DNA of 64,000 bases from NCBI GenBank assembly GCA_017562135.1, contig QEYB01001072.1:1-64000 (forward strand), read 5' to 3'. A program made the translations under genes and the position numbers. Below the pieces are notes generated by a model. That model ran no database searches and was not told the DNA's origin. It saw only the letters and a program-made list of their open reading frames with translations. The DNA is from Dipylidium caninum (Eukaryota > Platyhelminthes > Cestoda > Cyclophyllidea > Dipylidiidae). Shown piece after piece: positions 25,640-36,974 of the stretch (position 1 is the first letter of the stretch; each line of letters starts with the position of its first letter).

Positions 25640-25879
25640 CTACTGTTGCAACACCAGTTTTTATCTTCGTGATGTTATCCTCATCCGTTTTGAGGAACTC
25701 CGATTAATTGGACGCACTTTTCATCATGTTATATTGTGATATTTCATGATGCCTTTCATATTCTACACACTGTGGGCTGATGTACTTGCTGCTACTTCCC
25801 CACCTCTTCACTTTTAGGCTTCGCGTGGCTTTACACTCAGTCCTTTCGCCCGCTTGAACGGGCCCCTCGGACATGAAAT

Positions 25880-26760
25880 TATCACGTGGCCAGATGGTGA
25901 CAATTCACAGTTTGGAAATGCCCAAAGAGGCCTTTGGGGGGATATGGAAGGCATCCGTTTTTCGACAGTGTTCTCCTGCTTACACAGTATTTTTCTGGGT
26001 TGTGACAACGCCAGGAGCAATTTCTGTGATTTTCCCCTCCGATATGTCGAGCACTTTGCTCCTCAACTGGTTATGAGGATTAAGGAGGTTATCGAAATCG
26101 GTGGTAAAAGCCCTTCTCCTTCGCAGGAGACCCACTCATTTCTTCCACGACGACCTGACACCTTCTTCGTGTCGACCTTGAGACTCCGTCTTGTTCCGGG
26201 AAGAACCTGCATTGTCCATCTTTAGAAGAATACTTTTAAAAATCCAGTCAACAATTCGTAGACCACAGGGTTTGCTTGTTTACGAGTATTAATTTTTCGC
26301 TTATCGCTTCTTCACCGGGTGTTTAAAACATCGCAAAAATGAAGTGTCAGGCTAAATTATTATTCTACGGGAAGGGAGCAGCTTTTGGGATGTCCTGCGC
26401 GGATAACTGTTTCGCATATGTTTTTGCCGGCGTCAAGGCGGGGGGAGGGGGTGTTGTGAGGCTATTTACATTCAAGTCGCAATTTTGTTCTTATTCTCCA
26501 CCACTCTTCCCATGATCTTTCAACCTGCAAAGCTGATTCATTCCAATCTTCTTTATATCCAATAAACCTGCCGCCAAGAGAATTTTTCTGGCCAACCCAA
26601 TTGCACAATTTCTGCTCTTTTGACATTTCACGAGGAGCATTGAGCAAGGTAGGATGGGTATAAATGCAATGTTATTCATTGCACGAGAAATAAGTTGATA
26701 GACTTATTGGCGGCCGTAAACATAGTCCTTCCGAATGTGGCCGCTTTACGTTGTAATGCT
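25880..26760 (-). repeat. Dispersed repeat R8, copy 1, with minus-strand coding remnant
   Basis: Collinear with 59605-60460 over about 850 bp in the same orientation. Shared landmarks are tttttcgacagtgttct, gttatcgaaatcgg, tttaaaa near the middle, gtcctgc, and gacttatt near the end. On the minus strand at about 26100-25900 the two copies conserve a peptide: LRSKVLDISEGKITEIAPGV here, LRSKLLDTSKVKITEIAPCV there, then TTQ and EHCRKT. This copy has a stop after NTV. Amino-acid-level conservation suggests an old coding exon. The reverse frame on the plus strand is also conserved, so strand assignment is an inference. Confidence 0.75.
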
Positions 26761-29700
26761 CGACTGCAGGCTTTCGGTGAAACGGTGCTGATTCCCGCCT
26801 TTACTCCTCCAGACAGACAGACAGGCATAGCCACGATCCACAAGTGATACTCGCGCTCAGCAGAGACAGTGTTTTAGTTGTGAGTGTCTAATTGCCTATC
26901 CTCGTTACTTGGTACTAATCAAGCATGCTTTTTCGTGATAAATCCTCACAACTTATGTAGGTGACACGTAACAATGCGTGGGATTGTAGTGGAAAGTAGG
27001 TTAGAAGACGAGAACGAGTAGTTTAGTGAGTGGACTGAGCCGAGCCGTCTGGCGCACTACAACAAAATATCGACTGTCACAAGCTCAGAGATCCAGACGG
27101 CTGTGCGTCTCGTGTTGCTGGGTGAGTTGGCCAAGCATGCGGTGTCAGTGGGCACCAATGTTTTGACCAAATGCACCAGCTCGAAGTAGAGCTGAGCTGA
27201 GTAATTTTGTGGTGGGTGGCTGAGTGGGTGACTAAGTGAGTGAGTTAGTGAGTGTGGGTAGGGCTTGAGGCAGCAGCACTTGGTAATATGCATTGTCACG
27301 TTGTTATATGGCGCAAACCTGAACAATTTTTTCCCTCTCCTCCCCTCTCACCTTTTTTTGCTCTTCCGCCCTCTCGCCCTCAGGCCACTTACACCAATCC
27401 CACTTGAAACTAATCCGTCCTCACCTAAAATGTCGACGATGAATGAACGCGTCCACCGGCCCTGCTAAGGGCCACTTCTACTGTCCAAACCCGAGATTGT
27501 TGCTATCGCGATGCTCGCTCACACCATTAATCTTTAAATTTTTCTCCCTCCTTTGCCCGCTCGCTCTTTCGCTAAGTTACTCCGCATGTTTCGCTGGAAT
27601 GACTTGATTTCGCTAGGATTATTGGGCGGCAGGGAATTCATTAGCCTGCTATTCGGTAACGTTTTTTGTGTAGCATGGGAAGGCAGGGCAGGGCGGGGCG
27701 AAACGGGTGAAGGCAAGGAAGGAAAGGAGACAAGGACGGCGGCTTAACTTGTGTGCTGTCATTTGTCTAGTCTCAGGGTTAGGCTACATGACGGAAGACG
27801 TCGTAAGTGGTTTTGGTTTGTCCGGTGGTGACCTTCCTCATTTGTCTCATCTCCAACCGATAAACGTGGCCGGATATTGCGTGGGTTGACACCAATAAGC
27901 ATTCATCTGAGCCCTCCTTTATACCTCTGTTGTCCGATTGACAGCACCATCTTTCAACTCCAGGAACACTCCACCAACAAGCGCGTGAGTCCGCCACATT
28001 CTCGCTATGCAACGGAAAATACTTAATCAAAATCGTTGCTCAGGGCATTACTCAAACACAGCCACTGTCACTTGGGTATTTCTTCTCGCGTCCCTCCTCT
28101 ACCCGCATCGCACATCTCACCCGCGCAGTTACTCTACTCCTCGACTCATTCAGCCCTGCAGTGATATCTGCACGCCACCGTCAGCTGTATAACATTTGAC
28201 ACCTCCGTGGTACGAATTTTGAGATCGCAATGATTAAAGCTTTTGTGGGAGAACTCCAGTAGGAAGACAATGGACAGGACAAGTACTATCTCATTCTGAC
28301 GACGTATCGCCAACAAGCGTCTCCGCGCATTTTCTCAAAACCACCCTCCTCTTCCTCCACCCCTCATCACAATTTCTCACACCCTCCTTCATAAAAGCCC
28401 CTCTCAAGGCCACTACGATCACATCGCAGTTTACACCCTGCGACTATCGGTGAGCGAGACGAGCTCGCCATGGGCGCACTGAACGGTTTTTCATCTCTTC
28501 TCCACCGCAACAAAAGTGGCTCGCCTTCTTTCCACACTTCGTCTTAACATACTACCTTTCGAGAGGGAGTTCGGAGGTTATTTGGAGTAAGAACGCGATG
28601 AAACCTCGTTGATCTGAAGTGAGATAACAAATTGGAAGGATGCAAAGATAAGCTTTTTTATTTCTCGTCTTCCATTGCCAAGAGCATGTTGCTGGGGCGG
28701 AGTAGTATGCGAAATAAAAAGTATTTGGATGAGACCAGTCGTAATGCTTCTCTCATGCAACAAAGGAGCTCAGTTGTGGACTGCGTCGTCGAAAAATGGG
28801 ACGATCTGAAAGGAGATGATAGGAGAACTCCACGTCCCCTAAAAATCCTGTTTACGCAGAGCGACAGACCATTTTTGGAAGCGACGCCTCATATCGACCT
28901 CGTCGGTGTCATAGTGCCTACTTTCGTGATCCACTGCTGATTTCTGATCTACTTCGCCTCCTCTTTTATGAGCTCCAGCGGCAGGAGGACTTTCTTCTCC
29001 ACTTCCTTAGAGCCAGTAAGAGACAAGCCGCATTCAGTGACGAAAGACGCGTTTAGTGCCAATGAAACTTGAAGTTGGGTAACTTGTTCGACCTGTTCTG
29101 CACACTCTCCATGTACAGTGTCCTGCGGGAGGGTGGACGAAAATCATCTCTAGACCTGATTGTCTTTATAAAAAATCGAATTTTCTTGAGAGGTTATTTT
29201 CACCTTGCATGTACGAGGTTTATGATGCATATTTGATTTTATCTCACGAAAGCCGACGAATTGACCCACCAGGCCGAGAAGACGGTTGTTTCTGCACAAG
29301 TCAACGATAAATGCATTTTCTGCCTCGCTGCCTTGAAGTAGTTGTCCATGCACGATGAACAAGTCAAGTCGGTTGCCTACATGCAATTATCCGGCGGTGA
29401 GGGCGCGGAAGAGGTCGAAACACTGGCTGAAAGTGGGAAGAAGAGCGTTTCTGCTACTTGAGCCAATGGAACAGGGGGCGATGTAGAGCGGCCCTCGCCA
29501 GTGGATATGGGAAGTAGGCGTCATGACAGGACGTGCTGACGTCGGCTGAATGTGTGGCTTCCACAAAAGGACCAATTGCACTGGGCAGAGGATTTTCTGC
29601 GGACGTAGAGCATTTCCAATATGACATATGACATTTGCGACGTCGCAGTCGACAAATGAACTCTTCTGTCCATGAGAGAAGAATTATGTTCTGTTTCATC

Positions 29701-30146
29701 GAACCACTTACTTTTCTTACTACTTCACTACATCAACAGGAGGTTTGTAGTCGCATCGCTGCGATGGCATTCATTAGCAGAATAACCTCCTCGGTCACTC
29801 TCGCCCTACTACGCCGGACATAATTGTGAAGTAAATAGGTGGACGAGAGCAACGTGTGGAAAATGAGTAGACTAATGAGATTCAATGTGGTAATAAGTTG
29901 AATTACATTGGTGAGGTGGAGATGAGACAGGGGAAAGCGTTCAGGGAACAACCACATTCACGTGCGATAGACTCATACTTTGCTAAGAAAGATTTTTCGC
30001 GAGTCTTCGGTGGACCTGCTCATTGATATCCGCAGTTCTTAAAGTTCTATGTGGTATGAGATTTGTGCTACGCTTTGAATTGCTTATTCTCCAATTCCGG
30101 CCTCTTGCCTGGCACAGTGACTCACTTTTGCATCTGAAAGCTACCT
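26761..30146. other. No recognised gene; two microsatellites
   Basis: Contains (AGAC)n at 26811-26824 and a degenerate GTGA/GTGG tetranucleotide run at 27208-27260. The ORF at 28632-28940 on the plus strand (DDLKGDDRRTPRPLK in its middle) has a plausible protein composition but no splice signals, no second copy in the window and no recognisable domain. Otherwise nothing is supported. Confidence 0.5.
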
Positions 30147-30649
30147 TTTAAATACCCAGCACCTCAGATTATCAACTTCAACTACTCACTTCCTCTACTC
30201 CACTCAGCCTCATTCAGACGAGATAACGCCGAGGATGAGGGTCAAGAGACTTGCGGGTCTGGGCGTACAGTGGGCGGCGAAAGTGCGGCACACCAGGTGC
30301 TTCGTGACGGAGCACACGCTCCAAGCAAGAAGCTTCGGTGCGGTTTATAAAGTGGCTTCACATTATTGCAGTCGTAAACTTTTCCGAAATCCTTGCCAGA
30401 AAAATGCGAGTGGAGGAGTTGAACGACCGGCATCATGCTGACAGTTGCAGAAAACCCGAGAACCTGCAATCTCAAGCAATTATGTTACCTGATTGTTGAC
30501 GTGCATGAAAGCGGCGTTAATTTTATTGTCGATGGTCCAAGACATACTGAATGTGACCGCCGAGTTGGTCGAGAAAAGTGGACGGCGACATTGTCGAAAG
30601 CGTACAAACTGCAGGAGAGACTGAATTCTCGCCAAGGTGACAAATGACT
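30147..30649 (+). other. Possible small transcription unit, weak
   Basis: A TTTTAAATA motif near 30147 is followed about 85 bp later by an ATG at 30235. Two short consecutive frames follow: 30235-30441, basic, and 30435-30647, containing VDVHESGVNFIVDGPRH. The frames overlap by a few bases and would need a frame change or an intron. No family recognised. I list it only because the second frame has protein-like composition. Confidence 0.15.
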
Positions 30650-32199
30650 GTAGCATCGGATTCTGATTTTTTACATAGCGTCGTGTCCTGGCGACCAGAA
30701 GAACCTTATTAGAGTGCTGTCAAAGCTTTCATAGTTGCTCCTCTCACTTATAATTTACTCATCCATCTGGAAAAGTACGCTTATATGTGATAGTAGTGTT
30801 CATCTTCAGCCCCTTTTGCCACTTCCCATCTTGGTCCGGCTGATTTTTGGGGACCTTTGCCAATAAATGTTTAATGAAAACGAGTGCCCCGATGGAGAAG
30901 TCGATGAGTGAGACCAAAGCCTGAATTTGTGTGGGAATCCGCAGTCAAAGTGTGGGCACCGACTTAGACACTGGCATGGAAAAATTGAGTTCACTTCAAA
31001 AGGCATTCGTCTCTTATGGACATTTGCAGCAAATCTCACTGATACAGGCCAACCTAGGCGATCGCGACACAACTCCGTGATCATTCATGAAGCCAAGCGC
31101 AAATTCGTGAGAATGGAGAGCAAGTGCTGATTTTTCAATTTGGTTAATACGGAACTCTTAATGTTACAAGTTAATCGCAAATTGAACCAATTAGCGAGTG
31201 GCGAGGCACGTCGCTGTTGGCAAGGAACCTTCGATTCTGCGGCGAACTCCTCTGTGTATCGGCCTCGGCCCTAACGACGACGACCGTTAAATCTCTCTTC
31301 GGTGATTTTTAAATGAGTACTACTTCCCCGCTTTTCATATAGGAGAGAATTTATCGGTGTTGGAATGTGGCATGTTGTGTATTGTGGCGAGAAGTTGAGG
31401 TTGGAAGCAGTGGAGTTCGGAGCGAACAACGAAGCTGAATAGCTCTCGACCTTAGTTCTGACACCCGACTTGCCACAACGAGGCACGTGGGGTGAGGGAA
31501 GGCAGGCGGGAATGGTGGGTGGGAGGAGTGGTGTTAGCGAGGGTGGCGAGTCGATGAATGACTGGGACAGTTTCTCTAATCCTCTTATCCTGTATCCTAG
31601 ACATAGAGCCTATCCCGAGTGTGTGTTGTAATCCCCTTTCGAAAGTTGAATATACTCCTCCATGGTCTGAGGCAATTCTATACCCCTTGTCAACTCGAAC
31701 ATCTAAAACGAGTTTCGGCAATCGACGTGACGTCCCCTCTGCTGCCAAGTAAAGCCCTCGTCAGACCTTTGCGAGCGATGGAGATGTTTCCTGAATTGTG
31801 AATGGGAGGAGTGGAAGTCGGGAGGCGGGTGGTAGATGATTTGTTCCCACATCCATCGCTTATTTTATAGTGCCGGCAGGGCGGCGGGGCGAAAAACTAA
31901 GCTTTTCTGGTAGCAGTCCTCAGCACCGTTGATTGGCGAGTACGCATGCATATTAGAAACCGCTAGTGAAAGATGGAATAGATGCCAGCCAGGGACCATG
32001 CAGAAGTCAGTGGGTATGTCGAATTTAGAAGAATGAGAAGGAGGACAGTGAGCCGGCAGCAGGGTGGCGGTGTTGCCGGCGACGGCAGAGACAGGCAAGA
32101 GGCGCGACGGCACTTACGACTCGGGTTCGAAATCCCCCCAGGTACGTCAGGTCGACGGGGTACGAAGAATGCTATAAGTTGCCCCAAGTTTGATGGACT
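30650..32199. other. No recognised gene; weak repeat similarity near 32000
   Basis: Positions 31990-32110 share short collinear blocks (ccatgc, gtcagtggg/cccagtgg, atgtcgaat, gccggcagcag) with 44810-44890, suggesting another old dispersed repeat. A gggttcgaaatcc word at 32127 resembles a tRNA T-loop, but no cloverleaf can be drawn around it. Confidence 0.45.
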
Positions 32200-32410
32200 T
32201 TGATCTAATCTTCGACGTGCGGTGAAGCCTTCTGCACTCTGGCGATTTCAATTGCGAAATGTGCCGCGGCGATGCGAGAAGCAAGCCAAGAGAGAGGGCA
32301 AGTGAGGGTACGCCATTACACCACGCAAAACAAGCCAATCGGCCTTCTTCAACTCGGAAGTTGCCGATGCTAAGAAAGATTAGACACCATGTCAAGGGCA
32401 GGTCCCACGA
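32200..32410 (+). repeat. Dispersed repeat R6, copy 1
   Basis: Shares collinear blocks with 44150-44400 and, more weakly, 55290-55450: a gccgcggcgatgcgagaag-type block, caagtg/gatggtg, a ccaatcggcc/ccagccagctg block and a ggtcacgtg-type end. Divergence is high. No frame is conserved in all three. Confidence 0.5.
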
Positions 32411-35409
32411 GACGTTCCATTTCGTCCTTGCTTTTCTGAGAGTGACGACCCCCTCACGCGTCGCATACCGCATTTTAATCGCTCACTGTTGCCAACCCAA
32501 ATTCTAATAAATGTGTAGCCACGCATAGCCTCCTTCAAGCATCTGTCACGCAAATCGACACGTGGTGTTAGTGAAGACCTATTGGGTTTCATAAGCTGTG
32601 GAGTAAGTGGAGAACCACATTGTTAAATGACTCTCAACTTTTGTTCTTTCACCCGCTTCACCAGGAGTCAGAAATTTGACCGTTTTGGTTTCGAATCGAC
32701 AAAAATCTTCCTCTTGCCACCTTTACTTTTCCTCTCCAACGTTAATTATTTCCATCCTTACAAGTCTACTTCTCCCAACCACCGTGCGTGTCCAAAGCTC
32801 ATCCCTTTTGATGACTTCTAAACACGCACATCAATGCCAACTTAGTCTCCAACTCGCTTCACTCTGATGTCTCAACTTATCCTTACGACCTTCTTCACTA
32901 GTACGTAGTGAGATGAAGCTGTAATCGGCCTATTGTCAGCCTGTTGTTTTCGATTGTTCTTGGCTAAGGAGACAATTTACGCCTCGAGAGTGTTTCGGTA
33001 CAATACAAAGACGTACAGTCTTGCAGCCACCTTGACTACTCATCAAGTGCAGGTACCTGGAGGTGGAGTGCTGCCGAAAGATTGTATGCGAATAAAGACG
33101 AATCGAGAGAGACCGTCTGGATGGAAAAGGGAGTGTAAATGTGATACAATGGCTTCAAAGTCATCTAATCAACATCTGCGTCATCTGTTCCATCCACACC
33201 CTGCGCACGCCAATCACCCCTGTCTCCGTCCTTGTTCACTGTCAATTTTCCTTTCATCTCATCTGTTTATCCTAACTTGCCAGCTTAGTTTCTGATCAGT
33301 TGAATACTGAGGATAACAAGAGCACTTTTAGAAACGCTGCACTTAATATCTCCTTTTTCATTACGTCAGCCGGTAAGCTTGACACCCGCAAATATTCCCG
33401 AATTGCACGGAGCCTGTTCTGTCCCCTTCAAATCGCTCCCCGATGCGCATGTCACAATGCAATAATTTTTACCGTCATTGGGTCGCCGAAGAAGAATAAG
33501 AAGAACAAAGACATCGGCAGAGGATATAATTGATTTTTTGCACGAGGAGACGAACCGTAATCACCGACGACGGATGCGTTCTATACAGATGGAGCTGCTG
33601 AGGCGTGTGACTTCTTCGTCCTGCACCGCACACTTTATCAGCTTGTAGGCAGCCAACTTAATTGGATCAGCGCTATTCGCGCCACTCATAGCTTCATGAG
33701 GTCAGGTATCTCACACCATCAATGTAAAATGTCTGTGGGTCATAGTGCATTCAAAGCACTACGATCTCGGACAAGCAAACCCTCTTGAGGAAAGTTAAGT
33801 CTCCATTGACGCGTTTGCAAATTAGGCGTATGAGTTTTCTTCCAAATCCAACCCACTCTGCCTCTGTTCTTTTAGCTTGCTGAGCACTCCTCCCGCTTTC
33901 ATCCAACTATTTGCTTCTTCAATTCTCACTCCGCCGATTCTCTGCTTTTATCTACTTTTCGTCACTCCTTCTTTCTGCTATCGCTTAGGCCGAAAATTGA
34001 GTTGGCAAACAGGGTCAAGCAGGGGAGCGAAAGGAGCATTTGCGGGTACGAAAGTGTGAGGAGTGAGGAGAGCGAGCCGCAGGCGGAACTGAATTGGGCC
34101 ATTGAGGGGGGTGGTCGAGGGGAGACGTTTCCACTGACCACGCCGCTGAGGAATGCTTAGAAATCCGCCGGAGTGAATGCGAGTAAGAAGGTTCTCATTG
34201 AAGGCCATGCAGGTGAAAACACGGCATGCTACCGTCTAGAGCGCCGTGGAAGAATGAAATAATTGTTCAGGGAGAAATAGTGAAAATGGATGCTTCAACA
34301 CAACATCGTCTGCAACAGCCGCACACTCCAATCATATATGGCATAAGTTATGTCCACCTGCCGCTGGAGAGATTAACAAGTATCTGAGAACTGCGTTGAT
34401 TATCACCAGTGTAGTAAGTTGTGAGCAAAGATTCCATCTCGAGAAGATGTCAGCCTTGAGTAGTACTCGTCAACTGACATCCAGTCAAAGTTCGCCAGTG
34501 AGCCTTGGAGGCGGCTGGACCACTCGAAGATGACGACTGGTCTCCGCTCCCTGCACTCTTATGTGCCTTCGCGTAATGCGAAAAGGCTGTTTGTCGAGGA
34601 ATCTCTGGAAGAAGCTAGATGAGAAGAAGGTCCAGTATCCACTCTAAGCTTCAACTGTTGCTGCCTCGAGGAGGAGTGAAGATTTCCCTCTGCATCACAG
34701 ACGTAAAGACAGCAAGGCTTCATTGATGGCAAAAACCGTAAAGAAATGTAAACACAGACTTTCCTTGCACAGGGGCGTGAAGTGGAATCGCGAGCAGCAA
34801 ATTCGCTTTCATCGCCTTTCAGCGCCACTCTCGCCCCACTCTCCCCAACCTTAATTGTCCACAAGCCTCTAAGCTGTTTTCCAAAGAGGGCTCATTATCT
34901 CCATTTTTATACACTGTGCTTAAAGTGGGGACTTAACACTCTAATCAACACAGTCGACTGGCATGGCGTGGACTGGTGTTACGCATTGTAACAGGATTCG
35001 ATCGTGTTCTCAGATGTTCTCCTTCGTTTCCTCAATTCCAACATCTCCAACCGCGCTTCCCTCCGCGTCGACCCAAATATTTCTCGCATGTCTTTGCTAG
35101 GCAAGCCACAACAGCACAAGTGCATGAGGCTCGTTTTTCTTTGAATTATCACTAGGACTTACCTGTCTGACTCCTCTTCCTCTATTTCCCTATAAAATTT
35201 TGTGAGGATAAAAACAAGTGATAATCGAAGAGTGTCAAGTTAGCAAATATGTTGAATGCAGCAGAATCTCCTAACCTCCTTTGACTGATCTGGAATGTAC
35301 ACTACAATATGGAGTAGGCATATTCGAAAGCATCCAAGAAACCATCAGTGATTAATGGCGATTGAAGTGCTAATTTGATTACCTTAATGGTTCTTCGCCC
35401 ATAAGCGAA
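32411..35409. other. No recognised gene upstream of the histone relics
   Basis: Short ORFs only. A TATAAAA at 35191 lies about 215 bp before the H3 relic, probably too far to be its core promoter. I found no trace of histone H1 here, though an eroded H1 would be hard to see by eye. Confidence 0.45.
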
Positions 35410-35690
35410 ATGTGCTCGTGGAGCGGATGTCACTTCGACGGAGTGGTGGATGGTTTCGGTCTCGGGCTTGGTGCCACAAGACCCGCGGAAGGACTGTCCG
35501 AAGTCACAACACCTACCGCTTGGCCCTAGTTGGAGACGCTGGGTTCGCATTCGCCAAGAACAAACCATTACAAGAGTGGCGTTGTAGGCGTCCCTGAAGT
35601 TCTTGCATTCAGACAGGCCAACTGCGAGTTAGCGGTGGTACGTTTGACTAGGGAGTTGTGGGGCGAGACGTACGGTATGTGAGCTGTCAT
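35410..35690 (+). pseudogene. Histone H3 relic, frameshifted and partial
   Basis: Starting at ATG 35410 and skipping one inserted T, the frame gives MAR, the first three residues of H3. After gaps it gives S-T/W-W where H3 has STGG, then LVPQDPRK against LATKAARK. A PKSQH segment then stands against VKKPH. Nucleotides from about 35508 read caccTACCGCttGGC-ccTAGTTG, matching codons for HRYRPGTV. Next comes V-R-I-R-Q-E-Q-T-I-T against LREIRRYQKST with one codon lost. A possible E-x-x-E-T-Y piece near 35665 may be the EASEAYLV region. Several indels and stops break it. The H3 nucleosome core after about residue 65 is not convincingly present. The match is weak alone but lies directly upstream of H4, H2A and H2B relics on the side expected for a cluster. 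Decay is much deeper than in H2B. Confidence 0.55.
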
Positions 35691-36012
35691 CGGTATGGCG
35701 GAATGGAGCAAACAAGAATAATATGAACAATTACTAGTGTATTTAGGTGCTTATGTATTTCATTTCTGGGGTAGGATTGCAGATTCCACGTTAATTGCCT
35801 AGGGTGGATTCTGTCCTGTCCTGTGGAAGCCGTGGAGTCATCCCAATATTGGGTCGCATGGATCTGACGTGCTATGGTGTCGGTGGACAACGAATGCTCT
35901 CATGCCAAAACTTAAGTCAATTTCGTAGCAGAAACTCTGGTTGATTTTTACCAAGTTGTTTGTGACGATGATAGCGTGTAATGCGAATATCCAAGGCCTC
36001 GAAGGGTGTTTA

Positions 36013-36135
36013 CGGGTAAAGGTAAGTACCGAAGCGATATGGGCGCCCGAACTAGTCGGCATAACCCGCAAATGCGTAAAAATGCAGGTTAGGCGAGGAC
36101 CAGCGTCTTCCGGAAATGCTTATAACGCAAGATGA
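36013..36135 (+). pseudogene. Histone H4 relic, partial
   Basis: The frame through 36058-36135 reads GITRKCVKMQVRRG against the H4 segment GITKPAIRRLARRG, same length with six identities and several conservative changes. It continues with P-A-S-S-G-N-A-Y-N-A-R against GVKRISGLIYEETR after loss of about three codons, and stops at TGA 36133. Upstream, ggtaaaggt followed by cgaagcg-at and cgcccgaac align to the GKGG...AKRHRK...RDN part with internal deletions. The C-terminal third of H4 (from GVLKVFLENV) is absent. H4 forms the (H3-H4)2 tetramer; this remnant cannot. Placing just before the H2A relic supports the call. Confidence 0.6.
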
Positions 36136-36153
36136 CCCAGCTAGGACAAGCGG

Positions 36154-36224
36154 CCAATCGGAGAAGAACTTATTCCTAATAAACCAATTGTTTGTGCACA
36201 AATTAACATTAAACAGCAGCCAAT
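36154..36224 (+). promoter_or_regulatory. Three CCAAT boxes upstream of the H2A relic
   Basis: CCAAT occurs at 36154-36158, 36184-36188 and 36220-36224, within 130 bp upstream of the presumed H2A start at 36280. Multiple CCAAT boxes are typical of replication-dependent H2A/H2B promoters. No TATA box is visible between them and the ATG, so the promoter is probably decayed too. Confidence 0.5.
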
Positions 36225-36279
36225 AGGAAAAGCAGATCAGTTTGATGAAAAAGATCCTGCATGCAAAGTAGTAGATTCA

Positions 36280-36603
36280 ATGCGCAGGGTAGCAAGTCAC
36301 TATTCAAGGGGAAGACGAGATTAGCGTGTCGGTTTAGTTGCCTGTGAATCGCAGGAATTGTATGTTATCGTGCGATTTGTGGGCGTTAGTACATGGCGGC
36401 TATGCTTGGGCACCTCACCGCCGAAGTCGTGGAGATTGCGGGCAACGCAACATGCCCATCATACCGCCCCATTAGCAACTGACCGTTCGTAACGACGAGG
36501 TTTAGAACAAGTTGATTACTGTGGGCTCATCGTTCAAAGCGGGCTTAGGCTCGACATTCACGTTATGCCTTTGCGAGGAACACCGAGAGCTTACCGCTGG
36601 TAA
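36280..36603 (+). pseudogene. Histone H2A pseudogene
   Basis: H2A pairs with H2B in the nucleosome. The best-preserved part, from 36390, reads YMAAMLGHLTAEVVEIAGNA against the H2A docking region [20 protein letters not shown]. A deletion then removes ARDNKKSR. Next comes IIPPH-stop-QLTVRNDEV-stop-NKLI against [20 protein letters not shown], with TAG at 36473-36475 and 36503-36505. After a one-base frame change from 36529, IVQSGLRLDIHV aligns to IAQGGVLPNIQA, and the frame ends at TAA 36601-36603, about the right length for H2A. Upstream, aagacg-aga, cgtg-tcggttt, agttgcctgt and atcgc align with KTRSSRAGLQFPVGRIH. Several indels there destroy the frame. ATG 36280 is the likely original start. 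No ORF finder would report this gene. Confidence 0.88.
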
Positions 36604-36910
36604 AAAATAAGCTTTCCCCGGAGTCGCCACTGGCTAACGATCGCTTATCGCCCTTCCTGTACACATAGCAGGCTCCCGCTCTGTTAGCTGTAGCCTTTCT
36701 ACCTCGTAAGATGATTCGAGTCAGAACGTTCACCGTGCACATTCCCAGCTCGACGTTCAAAAACTGAAACGCATCCGAAGCTCAACACGAGAAACTCCAG
36801 CCTCCACATTGTCAACTCATTCCCCTAGCTGACAGCTAGCAACGAAAAAACGGCATTACTCACCCCCAATAAAGGACAAACAACACACGACCCTGGGTGG
36901 GGTCAATGGA

Positions 36911-36962
36911 CGTTTTCTTTATTTGCGAGAGGGCGGGACCGCGAGAGGTCTAAAGCAGCCTC
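36911..36962 (-). terminator. Possible histone 3' stem-loop and downstream element of H2B
   Basis: Twelve bases past the full-length H2B stop, 36945-36962 reads GAGG...CCTC on the minus strand around a CTTT loop. The right arm agaCCTC would pair perfectly with GAGGtct, but the left arm now reads GAGGctg, so the stem has two mismatches and a wobble. At 36911-36923 lies aataaagaaaacg, which contains both an AATAAA signal and the purine-rich look of a histone downstream element. The spacing is short for the family, so this is a plausible decayed 3'-processing site, not a proven one. Confidence 0.4.
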
Positions 36963-36974
36963 TGACGTCAGGAG

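Noticed and set aside
25224..25739. 171-codon plus ORF as a gene
   Set aside because: Its Ser/Phe/Cys-rich text is the shadow of the more protein-like charged frame on the minus strand.
31090..31115. U6 snRNA 3'-like gcaaattcgtga
   Set aside because: A 12-nt match only; the rest of U6 is absent upstream and there is no T run.
32119..32140. tRNA-like T-loop (gggttcgaaatcc)
   Set aside because: One base too many for a B box, the T stem does not pair, and no acceptor stem, D arm or anticodon arm can be drawn.
35984..35998. aatatccaaggcctc as the H4 NIQGI codons
   Set aside because: It looks like NIQG but lies about 75 bp upstream of the better, in-frame GITRKCVK match and its flanks do not align; treated as coincidence.
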